Origin: Maribacter sp.
GTDB lineage: Bacteria > Bacteroidota > Bacteroidia > Flavobacteriales > Flavobacteriaceae
Direction of reading: 5' to 3'
NCBI GenBank assembly: GCA_030730545.1
Contig: JANQUX010000007.1
Span: 2,346 to 12,381 of the forward strand
Length of the DNA: 10,036 nucleotides
In this document: in pieces, positions 1 through 6,871 of the stretch
Layout of the letters: every line of letters begins with the position of its first letter
How positions within the stretch are numbered: position 1 is the stretch's first letter
Program-made: the position numbers and the translations under genes
Notes under the pieces: model-generated
What the model saw: only the letters and a program-made list of their open reading frames with translations
Database searches by the model: none
Told to the model about the DNA's origin: nothing

Positions 1-3
1 TAG

Positions 4-513
4 CGTATTATTTTTGGCGTTATACTTAAGTATCTTAATGCATTTATTACGTTAATTGAATTTGAAAAGCGCAATCTGCAAATTAAATATACCGGTGTAG
101 AGGCATATCCTGTTTCAAATGAAGAGCTCGAACAGCTTAATTATTTAGAAGAATTAAAATCACTTTCTAGAAAAGACGATTTTGATTTTATGCATTCATC
201 ACCATGGAATAAAGCGGTTGAAATTAGTCCAAATTTCAGTTTACTTAAAGAACAAAAGTTTTTCAAAGAGATTGATGCGGTGGTCGAATATGACCTTATT
301 TATTTTGATGCTTTTGGTGCCCGCGTACAACCAGAATTATGGACGGTCGAAATCTTTCAAATCATGTTCAATGCCATGAAAAATGGCGGGTATTTGGTTA
401 CTTATGCAGCTAAAGGTAGTGTTAGGCGAGCTATGTTAGAAGTTGGCTTTCTGGTAGAGCGGCTTCCTGGCCCACCAGGTAAGCGCGAAATGCTGAGAGC
501 AAAAAAACAATAA
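4..513 (+). CDS. mnmD: MnmD-like tRNA 5-methylaminomethyl-2-thiouridine methyltransferase, N-terminus missing
   Basis: C-terminal ~170 residues of a SAM-dependent methyltransferase of the MnmC/DUF752 type. The family performs the last step of mnm5s2U34 synthesis in the anticodon wobble position of certain tRNAs. Seen in sequence: LNAFITLIEFEKRN followed by YTGVEAYPVS (SAM-ribose region), MHSSPWNKAVEI, the family hallmark YFDAFGARVQPELWT with the DAF aspartate at 307-309, then TYAAKGSVRRAML and the terminal PGPPGKREMLRA. No FAD oxidase domain follows, so it is the stand-alone MnmD form rather than fused MnmC. Motif I should read roughly GFGTGLNAF, but only LNAF (from base 34) is intact; the bases before it give FGVILKY and an in-frame TAG occupies 1-3. 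Either the window starts on a damaged or chimeric end, or the gene is broken. The first in-frame ATG (190) lies inside a conserved motif and is unlikely to be the true start. Confidence 0.82.
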   Translation, partial: RIIFGVILKYLNAFITLIEFEKRNLQIKYTGVEAYPVSNEELEQLNYLEELKSLSRKDDFDFMHSSPWNKAVEISPNFSLLKEQKFFKEIDAVVEYDLIYFDAFGARVQPELWTVEIFQIMFNAMKNGGYLVTYAAKGSVRRAMLEVGFLVERLPGPPGKREMLRAKKQ

Positions 514-626
514 TATTTTTCTTGTTCATATAACTTTAACGCGCTGCACATCAATAGGTTCGGCGACAATGTTAAATCGGAATTAAATTGTGCGTCAAGA
601 ATATTCAAAATTGATACCTTTATTCC

Positions 627-1589
627 ATGAAAGTATTGATTACAGGTGCGACGGGTTTAGTTGGTAGCGAGTTAGTCTCTCAATGTCATGAAAAAGGTTA
701 TTCAGTTAACTACTTAACCACGCGTAAAAATAAGATTGTCTCTGAAGATAATTATCAAGGTTATTTTTGGAACCCGAAGTCAGGCGAAATAGACTCTAAG
801 TGTTTAGATGGAGTTTCTGTCATTATTAATTTGGCAGGTTCTAGCATTTCTAAACGTTGGACGACTAGTTATAAAAAAGAAGTTATAAATAGTAGGGTCA
901 ACACCTTAGAACTACTTAAGAATACACTTTTAGCGAATGATAATCATACGGTAAAATCATTAATTTCTGCATCTGCGATAGGTATTTATCCAGATTCGGT
1001 AAGTAATTTTTATACGGAAGAAGAAGCTGCTATTGATGATAGTTTTTTAGGTGAGGTAGTTGCTGTCTGGGAGAAAAAAATTAATGAATTTAAACCCTTA
1101 GGGTTAAAGGTTGCCAAAGTTCGTATCGGTTTAGTTATGTCAAATGACGGCGGTGCATTGCCAGAAATGGCAAAACCGGTTAAATATTATGTAGGCGCAG
1201 CTTTTGGTTCTGGTCAACAATGGCAATCTTGGATACATATTACAGACCTGGCAGCCATATTTCTTCATATTGCTAAATATGAATTGAAAGGTACATATAA
1301 TGGAGTCGCTCCAAACCCCGTTACTAATGCCAAGTTGGTCAAAGAAATTGCCAAAGCGTTAGATATGCCGCTAATTTTACCGAATGTTCCCAAATTCGTA
1401 ATGTATACCGTACTTGGTAAAATGGCATACATTTTATTCGCGAGTCAGCGTGTAAGCAGTAAAAAAATTGAAGAAGAAGGGTTTATTTTTAAATACGCCA
1501 ATATCTGTCAGGCACTTGGGGCTATTTATGATACTAATGCTGAATGTGCGCCCTCTAAAGGTAACGTGACAAAACAATACGTGTCTTAA
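627..1589 (+). CDS. TIGR01777 family NAD(P)-dependent epimerase/dehydratase
   Basis: An atypical short-chain dehydrogenase/reductase of 320 residues, slightly longer than the ~300 usual for the family. The N-terminal Rossmann fold starts at once with GATGLVG (residues 7-13, GxxGxxG for the dinucleotide), which fixes the start at this ATG. Further family marks are YFWNPKSGEID (46-56), VIINLAGSSISKRW (65-78), SASAIGIYP (114-122, holding the catalytic-type tyrosine 121), VRIGLVMSNDGGALP (165-179) and SWIHITDL (201-208). The C-terminal DUF1731 module covers about 250-298. Relatives include E. coli YfcH and the plant/cyanobacterial SulA-like protein; the true substrate is not established, so none is assigned. 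It stands alone, with 113 bp before it and a strong terminator after it. The last ~20 residues (GAIYDTNAECAPSKG onward) go beyond the family core. Confidence 0.9.
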   Translation: MKVLITGATGLVGSELVSQCHEKGYSVNYLTTRKNKIVSEDNYQGYFWNPKSGEIDSKCLDGVSVIINLAGSSISKRWTTSYKKEVINSRVNTLELLKNTLLANDNHTVKSLISASAIGIYPDSVSNFYTEEEAAIDDSFLGEVVAVWEKKINEFKPLGLKVAKVRIGLVMSNDGGALPEMAKPVKYYVGAAFGSGQQWQSWIHITDLAAIFLHIAKYELKGTYNGVAPNPVTNAKLVKEIAKALDMPLILPNVPKFVMYTVLGKMAYILFASQRVSSKKIEEEGFIFKYANICQALGAIYDTNAECAPSKGNVTKQYVS

Positions 1590-1616
1590 AAGTTAATCTT
1601 TTATTCAGATGAAATG

Positions 1617-1643
1617 AAATCCGCTTTTGGCGGATTTTTTTTT
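1617..1643 (+). terminator. Intrinsic terminator of the epimerase gene
   Basis: Perfect 8-bp stem AAATCCGC / GCGGATTT (1617-1624 with 1630-1637), 5-nt loop TTTTG, and a run of T continuing to 1643. It begins 27 bases past the epimerase stop codon and isolates that gene from grpE. Confidence 0.9.
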
Positions 1644-1653
1644 AATCTTTTGC

Positions 1654-1675
1654 GACATTGTGACATTTTGACATT
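1654..1675 (+). repeat. Three GACATT repeats with 8-bp period upstream of grpE
   Basis: GACATT occurs at 1654-1659, 1662-1667 and 1670-1675, each 8 bp apart (the last two as TGACATTT). They lie directly upstream of the grpE promoter elements. This phasing is not a CIRCE element. A protein-binding site is an inference; chance in AT-rich DNA is possible. Confidence 0.5.
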
Positions 1676-1699
1676 TTTAAAGAATTGGCAGTACTTTTG
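1667..1699 (+). promoter_or_regulatory. Candidate housekeeping (Bacteroidota sigma-A type) promoter of grpE-dnaJ
   Basis: TTTG at 1667-1670 and TACTTTTG at 1692-1699, a perfect match to the Bacteroidota -7 box TAnnTTTG, with a 21-nt spacer (19 is usual). Transcription would start near 1706, about 30 nt before the grpE ATG. The -7 box is shared with a sigma-54-like element, so only one of the two may be real. Confidence 0.55.
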
Positions 1700-1701
1700 C
1701 C
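1685..1701 (+). promoter_or_regulatory. Sigma-54-type -24/-12 promoter candidate upstream of grpE
   Basis: TTGGCAGTACTTTTGCC matches the sigma-54 consensus YTGGCACGrNNNTTGCW at 11 of 14 defined positions, including the invariant GG (1687-1688) and GC (1699-1700) separated by exactly 10 bases. The start would fall near 1712, leaving a ~24-nt leader. It overlaps a perfect TAnnTTTG box, so the assignment is uncertain. The window also encodes a sigma-54 activator. Confidence 0.5.
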
Positions 1702-1735
1702 TGCTTTTAATCAGCGATTTAAATTACAATAAATT

Positions 1736-2293
1736 ATGAGTGATAAAGAAAACACTTTGGATGATGAATTCTTGGAAGATGCGCTATTAGATGGCGAGGA
1801 TCAAGAACAAAAGCTAGAGAATGAAGAGGAAGAGGAAGAAAAGTCGGTAGAAGAAACGCTTAGCGACGAACTGGCAAAAGAAAAAGATAAGTTTTTAAGA
1901 CTATTTGCAGAATTTGAGAATTATAAAAGACGTACTTCTAAAGAGCGTATGGAGTTATTTAAGACTGCTGGGCAAGAAGTAATTGTTTCGTTGTTACCAG
2001 TTTTAGATGATTTTGATAGAGCTATGAAAGAATTGGCAAAGTCAGAGGATAAAGATGCTTTTACCGGTATTGAACTGATTAATGTTAAGCTTAGAGAGAC
2101 CCTTAAAAATAAAGGTCTAGAGATGGTTGAGGCTAATGCCGGCGATGTTTTCGATGCAGAAATACATGAAGCAATAACTCAAATACCAGCACCTGACAAA
2201 AAGATGAAAGGTAAAATTATCGACGTCATTGAAAAAGGTTTCAAGTTGGGCGATCGTATTATTAGGCATCCAAAAGTAGTAGTAGGAAATTAA
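1736..2293 (+). CDS. grpE: Nucleotide exchange factor GrpE
   Basis: Cytosolic co-chaperone of 185 residues that releases ADP from DnaK. Residues 1-50 are strongly acidic (a run of glutamates around 29-35) and probably disordered. The long dimer helix covers about 45-80, including KDKFLRLFAEFENYKRRTSKE (50-70), which is strongly conserved. The C-terminal beta domain carries the GrpE signature: FDAEIHEA (139-146), then GFKLGDRIIRHPKVVV (168-183). Length is normal. It is the first gene of a two-gene operon with dnaJ, nine bases apart; dnaK is not in the window. No Shine-Dalgarno sequence is visible before the ATG (AAATT), as is usual for Bacteroidota. Regulation may involve the overlapping promoter candidates and GACATT repeats upstream. 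Confidence 0.97.
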   Translation: MSDKENTLDDEFLEDALLDGEDQEQKLENEEEEEEKSVEETLSDELAKEKDKFLRLFAEFENYKRRTSKERMELFKTAGQEVIVSLLPVLDDFDRAMKELAKSEDKDAFTGIELINVKLRETLKNKGLEMVEANAGDVFDAEIHEAITQIPAPDKKMKGKIIDVIEKGFKLGDRIIRHPKVVVGN

Positions 2294-2302
2294 AAAATTG
2301 GA

Positions 2303-3424
2303 ATGAAGGAAGATTATTATGAAGTATTAGGCATCAGTAAGAGTGCAACTGCTGCAGAAATAAAGAAAGCATACCGTAAAAAGGCATTGCAATATCACCC
2401 AGATAAAAATCCGGGCGATAGTTCTGCCGAAGAGAAATTCAAAAAATCTGCTGAAGCTTATGAAATATTAAGTGATGCCGATAAGAAAGCTCGTTACGAT
2501 CAGTTCGGTCATTCTGCCTTTGAAGGCGGCGGTGGCGGCGGTTTTGGCGGTGGCGGTATGAATATGGATGATATCTTCAGCCAATTTGGTGATATTTTTG
2601 GTGGCGGCTTCGGCGGCGGGGGCTTTGGTGGCTTCGGCGGTGGCGGTGGTCAACGAAGAGTGAAAGGGAGTAATCTTCGTATTAGAGTATCATTGACGCT
2701 AGAGGAGATTGCAAATGGTGTCGAGAAAAAAGTTAAGGTAAAACGAAAAGTCCAGGCTGAAGGGGTTACCTATAAAACATGCTCTACTTGTAATGGTAGA
2801 GGTCAGGTTACCAAAATTCAGAATACTATATTAGGTAGAATGCAAACAGCTGCTGTTTGTAGTACTTGTGGTGGTAGTGGTCAAATTTTAGATGGTAAAC
2901 CTGGCGATGCAGATGCACAAGGTCTAAAGGTTGTCGAAGAAACGGTTTCTATCAATATACCGGCAGGTGTAGAAGAAGGTATGCAGTTAAAAGTACCTAA
3001 TAAAGGTAATGATGCTCCAGGAAACGGAGTGCCAGGAGATTTATTGGTTGCCATAGAAACTCAAGAACATAGCACACTTAAAAGAGAAGGTGATAATTTA
3101 CATTATGATCTTTATGTAAGTATTTCAGAAGCCGTTTTAGGTACTTCGAAAGAAATTGATGCAGTAGGTGGCAAAGTTCGTATTAAGTTAGAAGCGGGTA
3201 TTCAATCTGGTAAAATACTTAGACTTAGAGGTAAAGGTATTACTAGTTTAAATGGTTATGGTGCCGGTGATATATTGGTGCATGTAAATGTTTGGACACC
3301 TAAAGAATTAAATAAAGAGCAGAAAGAGTTTTTTGAAAAAATGCAGGGCAATGATAATTTTGAGCCTAAACCTGAGAAATCTGATAAGTCATTTTTTGAA
3401 AAAGTAAAAGATATGTTCTCATAG
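2303..3424 (+). CDS. dnaJ: Molecular chaperone DnaJ (Hsp40) with a reduced zinc-finger domain
   Basis: Class A J-protein of 373 residues that delivers clients to DnaK and stimulates its ATPase. Order: J domain 1-70 with HPD at 32-34; Gly/Phe-rich linker ~75-117, ending in a glycine run and QRR; zinc-binding region ~145-210; substrate-binding beta domains from ~213 ([14 protein letters not shown]) to ~335; C-terminal tail ending in [11 protein letters not shown]. Canonical DnaJ has four CxxCxGxG repeats; here only CSTCNGRG (160-167) and CSTCGGSG (186-193) remain. The places of repeats 1 and 4 read [11 protein letters not shown] and [12 protein letters not shown], with no cysteines. In the known structure repeats 2 and 3 form zinc centre II and repeats 1 and 4 form centre I, so only centre II is predicted here. 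I recall similar flavobacterial DnaJ proteins, so this is probably a lineage trait and not damage. Confidence 0.97.
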   Translation: MKEDYYEVLGISKSATAAEIKKAYRKKALQYHPDKNPGDSSAEEKFKKSAEAYEILSDADKKARYDQFGHSAFEGGGGGGFGGGGMNMDDIFSQFGDIFGGGFGGGGFGGFGGGGGQRRVKGSNLRIRVSLTLEEIANGVEKKVKVKRKVQAEGVTYKTCSTCNGRGQVTKIQNTILGRMQTAAVCSTCGGSGQILDGKPGDADAQGLKVVEETVSINIPAGVEEGMQLKVPNKGNDAPGNGVPGDLLVAIETQEHSTLKREGDNLHYDLYVSISEAVLGTSKEIDAVGGKVRIKLEAGIQSGKILRLRGKGITSLNGYGAGDILVHVNVWTPKELNKEQKEFFEKMQGNDNFEPKPEKSDKSFFEKVKDMFS

Positions 3425-3435
3425 GTCCAAAATAT

Positions 3436-3464
3436 TTTGTTTTTAAATAAAAAACGTATATTTG
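3436..3464 (+). promoter_or_regulatory. Promoter candidate downstream of dnaJ
   Basis: TTTG at 3436-3439 and a perfect TAnnTTTG box, TATATTTG, at 3457-3464, with a 17-nt spacer. Transcription would start near 3470, at the foot of the GCAA-capped hairpin and 190 nt before the ABC gene. It may drive a small RNA or give the ABC operon a long leader. Confidence 0.5.
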
Positions 3465-3467
3465 AGA

Positions 3468-3552
3468 TAATATTGGGCAACCAATATTAATTTTCTTTTT
3501 CATAGCAATTTTTTTCCCATCCTTGATTTATCAAGGGTGGGTTTTGCTTTTT
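3468..3552 (+). ncRNA. Candidate small RNA (two hairpins, the second a terminator)
   Basis: The region between dnaJ and the ABC genes has the layout of a short RNA gene: a good promoter just upstream, then a perfect 9-bp stem TAATATTGG / CCAATATTA (3468-3476 with 3481-3489) closed by the stable tetraloop GCAA, a U-rich single-stranded stretch (TTTTCTTTTT, then CATAGCAATTTTTTT), and a terminator hairpin. The product would be ~80 nt. I do not recognise a named RNA family. Alternatives: the first hairpin and its T-rich tail simply end the dnaJ transcript and the second is a backup terminator, or the whole is a leader/attenuator of the ABC operon. No reading frame of note is present. Confidence 0.4.
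3516..3552 (+). terminator. Intrinsic terminator between dnaJ and the ABC genes
   Basis: An 11-bp stem CCCATCCTTGA / TCAAGGGTGGG (3516-3526 with 3531-3541, one G-T wobble), loop TTTA, then TTTTGCTTTTT. On the opposite strand no T-run follows the stem, so it acts in the plus direction. Confidence 0.8.
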
Positions 3553-3639
3553 AGGTCAAAAATGATTTCTCTTCCCATTGATTTAAAATGTTGTTTTATA
3601 AAGGAATCATAAAGAGCATAGCTAGTCGAAACATTTCAA

Positions 3640-3647
3640 TATCTTTG
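3640..3647 (+). promoter_or_regulatory. -7 box candidate for the ABC-MscS-regulator run
   Basis: TATCTTTG is a perfect TAnnTTTG match 14 bases before the ATG of the ABC ATPase, implying a very short leader of about 8 nt. No convincing TTTG is seen at the -33 distance. The box lies inside a small inverted repeat TTCAA-N5-TTGAA (3635-3649). Confidence 0.35.
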
Positions 3648-3661
3648 AATAAATTGAGTAC

Positions 3662-4600
3662 ATGAGTCACATTTTGGTCGCTAAAGATGTCACCAAACAG
3701 TTTGGGAGCCATACCGCATTAAAAAACGTTTCCCTCGAAATTCCTAAGAATAGTATTTATGGTTTACTGGGTCCGAATGGGGCTGGTAAAACCACGTTAA
3801 TACGTATTATAAATCAAATTACATATCCTGATCAGGGGTCCGTTTATTTTGACGGCGAACTATTGAAATCTGAACATATTGCACAGATTGGTTATTTGCC
3901 CGAAGAACGTGGCTTGTATAAAAGTATGAAGGTGGGCGAGCAGGCACTTTATCTTGCTCAGCTAAAAGGTTTGTCTAAAGATGAAGCAAAAAAACGCCTA
4001 AAGTATTGGTTTGAAAGATTGGAAATTGGCGATTGGTGGAACAAAAAAATACAGGAGCTTTCTAAAGGTATGGCGCAAAAAATACAGTTTGTGGTTACCG
4101 TACTGCACGAGCCAAAACTATTGATTTTTGACGAACCGTTCAGTGGTTTTGATCCTATTAACGCCAATATTATAAAAGAGCAGATCTTAAGCTTAAAAGA
4201 AAAAGGTACCTCTATAATTTTTTCTACCCATAGAATGGAATCTGTTGAAGAATTATGCGAGTATATCGCCTTGATTCATAAGTCTGAAAAAATACTGGAC
4301 GGCAGACTATCAGATATTAAGAAAGCCTATAAGAACAATATTTTTAAAATTGGTTTAGAGACCGATAATCAAGAAGTACTTGTGCGAGAAATGCAAGATA
4401 AGTTTGATGTGCTTACCCAAGAGTATAATAGCATTGAAAAACAATTGAACCTAACCGTTCAGTTACCTTCTAACCAGTCTAGCGAAATTTTATCTTTTTT
4501 AGGTACAAGAGCCAATGTAAATGGTTTTGTAGAGACAATACCTTCTGCAAATGACATTTTTATTAAGACCATCCAAAATAAAAATCTGGACAATGAATAA
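3662..4600 (+). CDS. ABC transporter ATP-binding protein (NatA-like, DUF4162 C-terminus)
   Basis: Cytoplasmic ATPase subunit (312 residues) of an ABC-2 type exporter. Motifs in order: Walker A GPNGAGKTT (37-45, K43), IGYLPEERGLY (76-86) in the Q-loop position with glutamates and no glutamine, ABC signature LSKGMAQK (133-140; LSGGQ in the consensus), Walker B LLIFDEP (153-159, catalytic E158), D-loop SGFDP (161-165) and switch histidine H190 in FSTHRMES. Residues from ~210 form the C-terminal DUF4162 extension found in NatA-like proteins. The YLPEERGLY form is common in that group, so I do not read the missing glutamine as a defect. It overlaps the permease gene by 8 bp (ATGAATAA), implying translational coupling. 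The substrate is unknown; NatA relatives have been linked to sodium export, but sequence alone does not show it here. Confidence 0.93.
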   Translation: MSHILVAKDVTKQFGSHTALKNVSLEIPKNSIYGLLGPNGAGKTTLIRIINQITYPDQGSVYFDGELLKSEHIAQIGYLPEERGLYKSMKVGEQALYLAQLKGLSKDEAKKRLKYWFERLEIGDWWNKKIQELSKGMAQKIQFVVTVLHEPKLLIFDEPFSGFDPINANIIKEQILSLKEKGTSIIFSTHRMESVEELCEYIALIHKSEKILDGRLSDIKKAYKNNIFKIGLETDNQEVLVREMQDKFDVLTQEYNSIEKQLNLTVQLPSNQSSEILSFLGTRANVNGFVETIPSANDIFIKTIQNKNLDNE

Positions 4601-5939
4601 GTTACCGCTAATTATAAAACGGGAATATATCGCAAAGGTTAGAAATAAGTCTTTTGTGGTTATGACATTTTTGAGTCCTTTTTTAATGGTTGGTATGATT
4701 TTGTTGATCGCATATCTTACCCAGTTAAATGATACTGATAAAAAGGTAATAGGTGTATTGAACGATAGTAGCTATTTTTCGAATGAATTTGTAACCTCAG
4801 AAGCTACATCCTATATAAATTTCAGAGATATTTCATTGGCTGCTGCTAAAGATTCTACCCTTAGTTTAGGCTTTTACGGACTTATTTATCTACCAGACGA
4901 ACCTAATTTAGAGCAAGTTGCCCAACGTGCATTCTTTTATAGTAAAGATGCACCAAGTGCTACAATTCTAGGCAAATTAGAAAATTCGATTACCGGCAGA
5001 TTACGGCAAGAAAGACTACGTGAAATGGGGTTGTCGCCAAAAGAATATGCTGAAATGGATCGCAGCTACAATATTAATATAGAAACATTCGATGGTAATC
5101 AAAATATAAAGGGTATTAATGAAATTAAAGCGATAATCGGTGGCGCTTTTGGGTATCTAATAATGATGTTCATTATTATATATGGCGGTTTTGTAATGCG
5201 AAGTGTTATTGAAGAAAAAACGAGTAGAATTATCGAAGTGATTATATCTTCTGTAAAACCATTTCATTTAATGATGGGTAAAATTATAGGCACTTCTTTG
5301 GCAGGTATTACCCAATTTGCAATTTGGATCGTTTCTGGTGCTATTCTACTATTTATCGGTCTGGCTATTTTTGATATTGATCCCGCTAGTTTAACTAAAG
5401 GTGGCGGTATGGCGCCGGGTATGAGCAATGGTGCAAATGTAGATGTTGATGCCCTTACTCAAAATATTCAATTATACGCTCAAGAAATTTTTGATTTGCC
5501 CATTTTTGCGATGCTGTTTTTTTTCATTGTCTATTTCGTTTTAGGTTATTTAATTTATAGCTCTATTTACGCTGCTATTGGTGCTGCAGTGGATAATGAA
5601 ACCGATACGCAACAATTTATTTTTCCCGTAATTCTTCCATTGATGCTGGCGATTTATGTGGGGTTCTTTTCTGTATTCAGCAATCCGAACGGACCTATAG
5701 CTGTTGCATTTTCCCTTTTTCCTTTGACATCACCTATTGTAATGTTAATGCGTTTGCCTTGGGGTATTGGTGAAGGTGGCGTACCGGTTTGGCAATTGAT
5801 TACATCAATTCTAATATTAATAGGTACTTTTATTGGTATTGTTTGGGTGGCAGCGAAAATATACCGCGTAGGTATTTTAATGTATGGTAAAAAACCAAGC
5901 TATAAAGAATTGTATAAGTGGCTTAAATATTCGTCATGA
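4593..5939 (+). CDS. ABC-2 type transporter permease (NatB-like)
   Basis: Inner-membrane partner of the preceding ATPase, 448 residues from the ATG that overlaps its stop codon. An earlier in-frame ATG (4551) would add 14 residues lying within the ATPase coding sequence, so the overlap start is preferred: MNKLPLIIKREYIAKVRNKSF leads straight into membrane segment 1 (~21-42). A ~140-residue soluble domain follows, presumably outside, then segments at ~182-203, ~231-255, ~300-325, ~333-355, a shorter one before ~385 and a last one at ~395-420. The hallmark EEKTSRIIEVIISSVKP (207-223) follows segment 2, as in NatB/ABC-2 permeases. The tail KKPSYKELYKWLKYSS is basic and cytoplasmic. Its TGA overlaps the MscS ATG as ATGA. 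Confidence 0.92.
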   Translation: MNKLPLIIKREYIAKVRNKSFVVMTFLSPFLMVGMILLIAYLTQLNDTDKKVIGVLNDSSYFSNEFVTSEATSYINFRDISLAAAKDSTLSLGFYGLIYLPDEPNLEQVAQRAFFYSKDAPSATILGKLENSITGRLRQERLREMGLSPKEYAEMDRSYNINIETFDGNQNIKGINEIKAIIGGAFGYLIMMFIIIYGGFVMRSVIEEKTSRIIEVIISSVKPFHLMMGKIIGTSLAGITQFAIWIVSGAILLFIGLAIFDIDPASLTKGGGMAPGMSNGANVDVDALTQNIQLYAQEIFDLPIFAMLFFFIVYFVLGYLIYSSIYAAIGAAVDNETDTQQFIFPVILPLMLAIYVGFFSVFSNPNGPIAVAFSLFPLTSPIVMLMRLPWGIGEGGVPVWQLITSILILIGTFIGIVWVAAKIYRVGILMYGKKPSYKELYKWLKYSS

Positions 5940-6871
5940 TCCAAGAAAGTACAGAGAAAATAAAAGAAATAATAGAAGATGATATTTGGGGGTCTATAAA
6001 GAAATTTTTAGACCTAGGTTATCATTTCGGCGAAGGTGAAAAGTCTATACATATAACCATAGGGCTACTATTATTACTTACTGTGGCTTTTTTATTGACT
6101 AGTACTATTCTACAGGGAATACGTCGGTTTTTTACAAGAAAAATGGAAGCCGATGATAAACTCAAGTTTATCAGCATTTTTAAGTTTATTAAATATCTGG
6201 TATATGTTATAGTTATACTTTTTACAATGAGTGCGGCTGGTATAAATATTACCATTCTTATTACCGCATCGGCAGCATTATTCGTCGGACTTGGATTGGC
6301 TTTACAAGAAATTTTTCAAGATATCATTGGTGGTATTTTCATTATTGTAGATAAGTCATTAAGGGTTGGTGATATTATAGAAATAGATAATAAGGTAGGT
6401 AAGGTGTTTGAAATTAAATTACGTACCACAAGAGCTATTACCAGAGACGATAAAGTGATAATAATACCAAATCATAAATTCATTAGTGATATCGTTTATA
6501 ATTATACCCAGAATCATAAAACGACAAGAGAATTAGTACGTGTGGGTGTGGCTTATGGTAGCGATATTGAATTAGTGACTAACTTGCTTTTAGAAGTTGT
6601 TAAATCGCAAAGAAATATTTTAAAGAGTCCGAAACCATTTGTCATTTTTGAAGATTTTGGAGACTCGGCTTTAATTTTTGCAGTGAACTTTTACATTACA
6701 GATAGTTTTACTGATCCACGTGTAAAAAGTGAAGTGCGATATAAAATCGATGCCGCTTTTAGAAAAAATAATATTTCGATACCATTTCCTCAAAGAGATA
6801 TTCACTTGTTTCAACAACGTCCCTTTCAGCATAGTAATATTTCAAATGCAGAGAATAATGATAAAGCATAG
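5936..6871 (+). CDS. MscS-family mechanosensitive ion channel
   Basis: Small-conductance mechanosensitive channel (311 residues, near E. coli MscS at 286) that opens under membrane tension to release solutes after osmotic downshock. Three membrane segments: ~39-60, ~80-100 and the pore-lining helix ~104-135 (ITASAALFVGLGLALQEIFQ, with the Gly/Ala pattern of MscS TM3), then IIGGIFIIVDKSLRVGDIIEI leading into the beta domain. The conserved IIPNHKFISDIV (176-187) and the C-terminal ISIPFPQRDIHL (280-291) complete the cytoplasmic cage. The N-terminal 35 residues are acidic and amphipathic. Its start codon overlaps the permease stop (ATGA), so it is probably translated from the same message; its end overlaps the next gene by 14 bp. 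Confidence 0.95.
   Translation: MIQESTEKIKEIIEDDIWGSIKKFLDLGYHFGEGEKSIHITIGLLLLLTVAFLLTSTILQGIRRFFTRKMEADDKLKFISIFKFIKYLVYVIVILFTMSAAGINITILITASAALFVGLGLALQEIFQDIIGGIFIIVDKSLRVGDIIEIDNKVGKVFEIKLRTTRAITRDDKVIIIPNHKFISDIVYNYTQNHKTTRELVRVGVAYGSDIELVTNLLLEVVKSQRNILKSPKPFVIFEDFGDSALIFAVNFYITDSFTDPRVKSEVRYKIDAAFRKNNISIPFPQRDIHLFQQRPFQHSNISNAENNDKA

Noticed and set aside
514..626. Promoter or terminator between the MnmD and epimerase genes
   Set aside because: TAACTTTA (531-538) and TACCTTTA (615-622) are only near matches to the -7 box without a well-placed TTTG, and the imperfect ACAAT...ATTGT repeat around 570-590 lacks a T-run. Nothing firm enough to list.
2524..2650. Low-complexity GGCGGTGGCGG tandem repeats
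   Set aside because: They encode the normal glycine-rich linker of DnaJ, so a separate repeat feature is not needed.
2468..2653. Open frame on the minus strand inside dnaJ, rich in Ala and Thr
   Set aside because: It is the mirror of the GGCGGTGGC repeats that encode the Gly/Phe linker; there are no independent signals of translation.
4551..4592. Upstream ATG extending the ABC permease by 14 residues
   Set aside because: The extra residues lie inside the ATPase gene; the ATG at 4593 overlaps the stop codon and leads directly to the conserved permease N-terminus.
3662..4600. Missing Q-loop glutamine as evidence of a defective ATPase
   Set aside because: YLPEERGLY is a common form in the NatA/DUF4162 group, and Walker A, Walker B, signature and switch histidine are all present.
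6729..6857. Upstream ATGs (6729, 6846) for the outer-membrane protein
   Set aside because: They overlap the conserved MscS C-terminus and would bury the signal peptide; 6858 gives a proper signal sequence.
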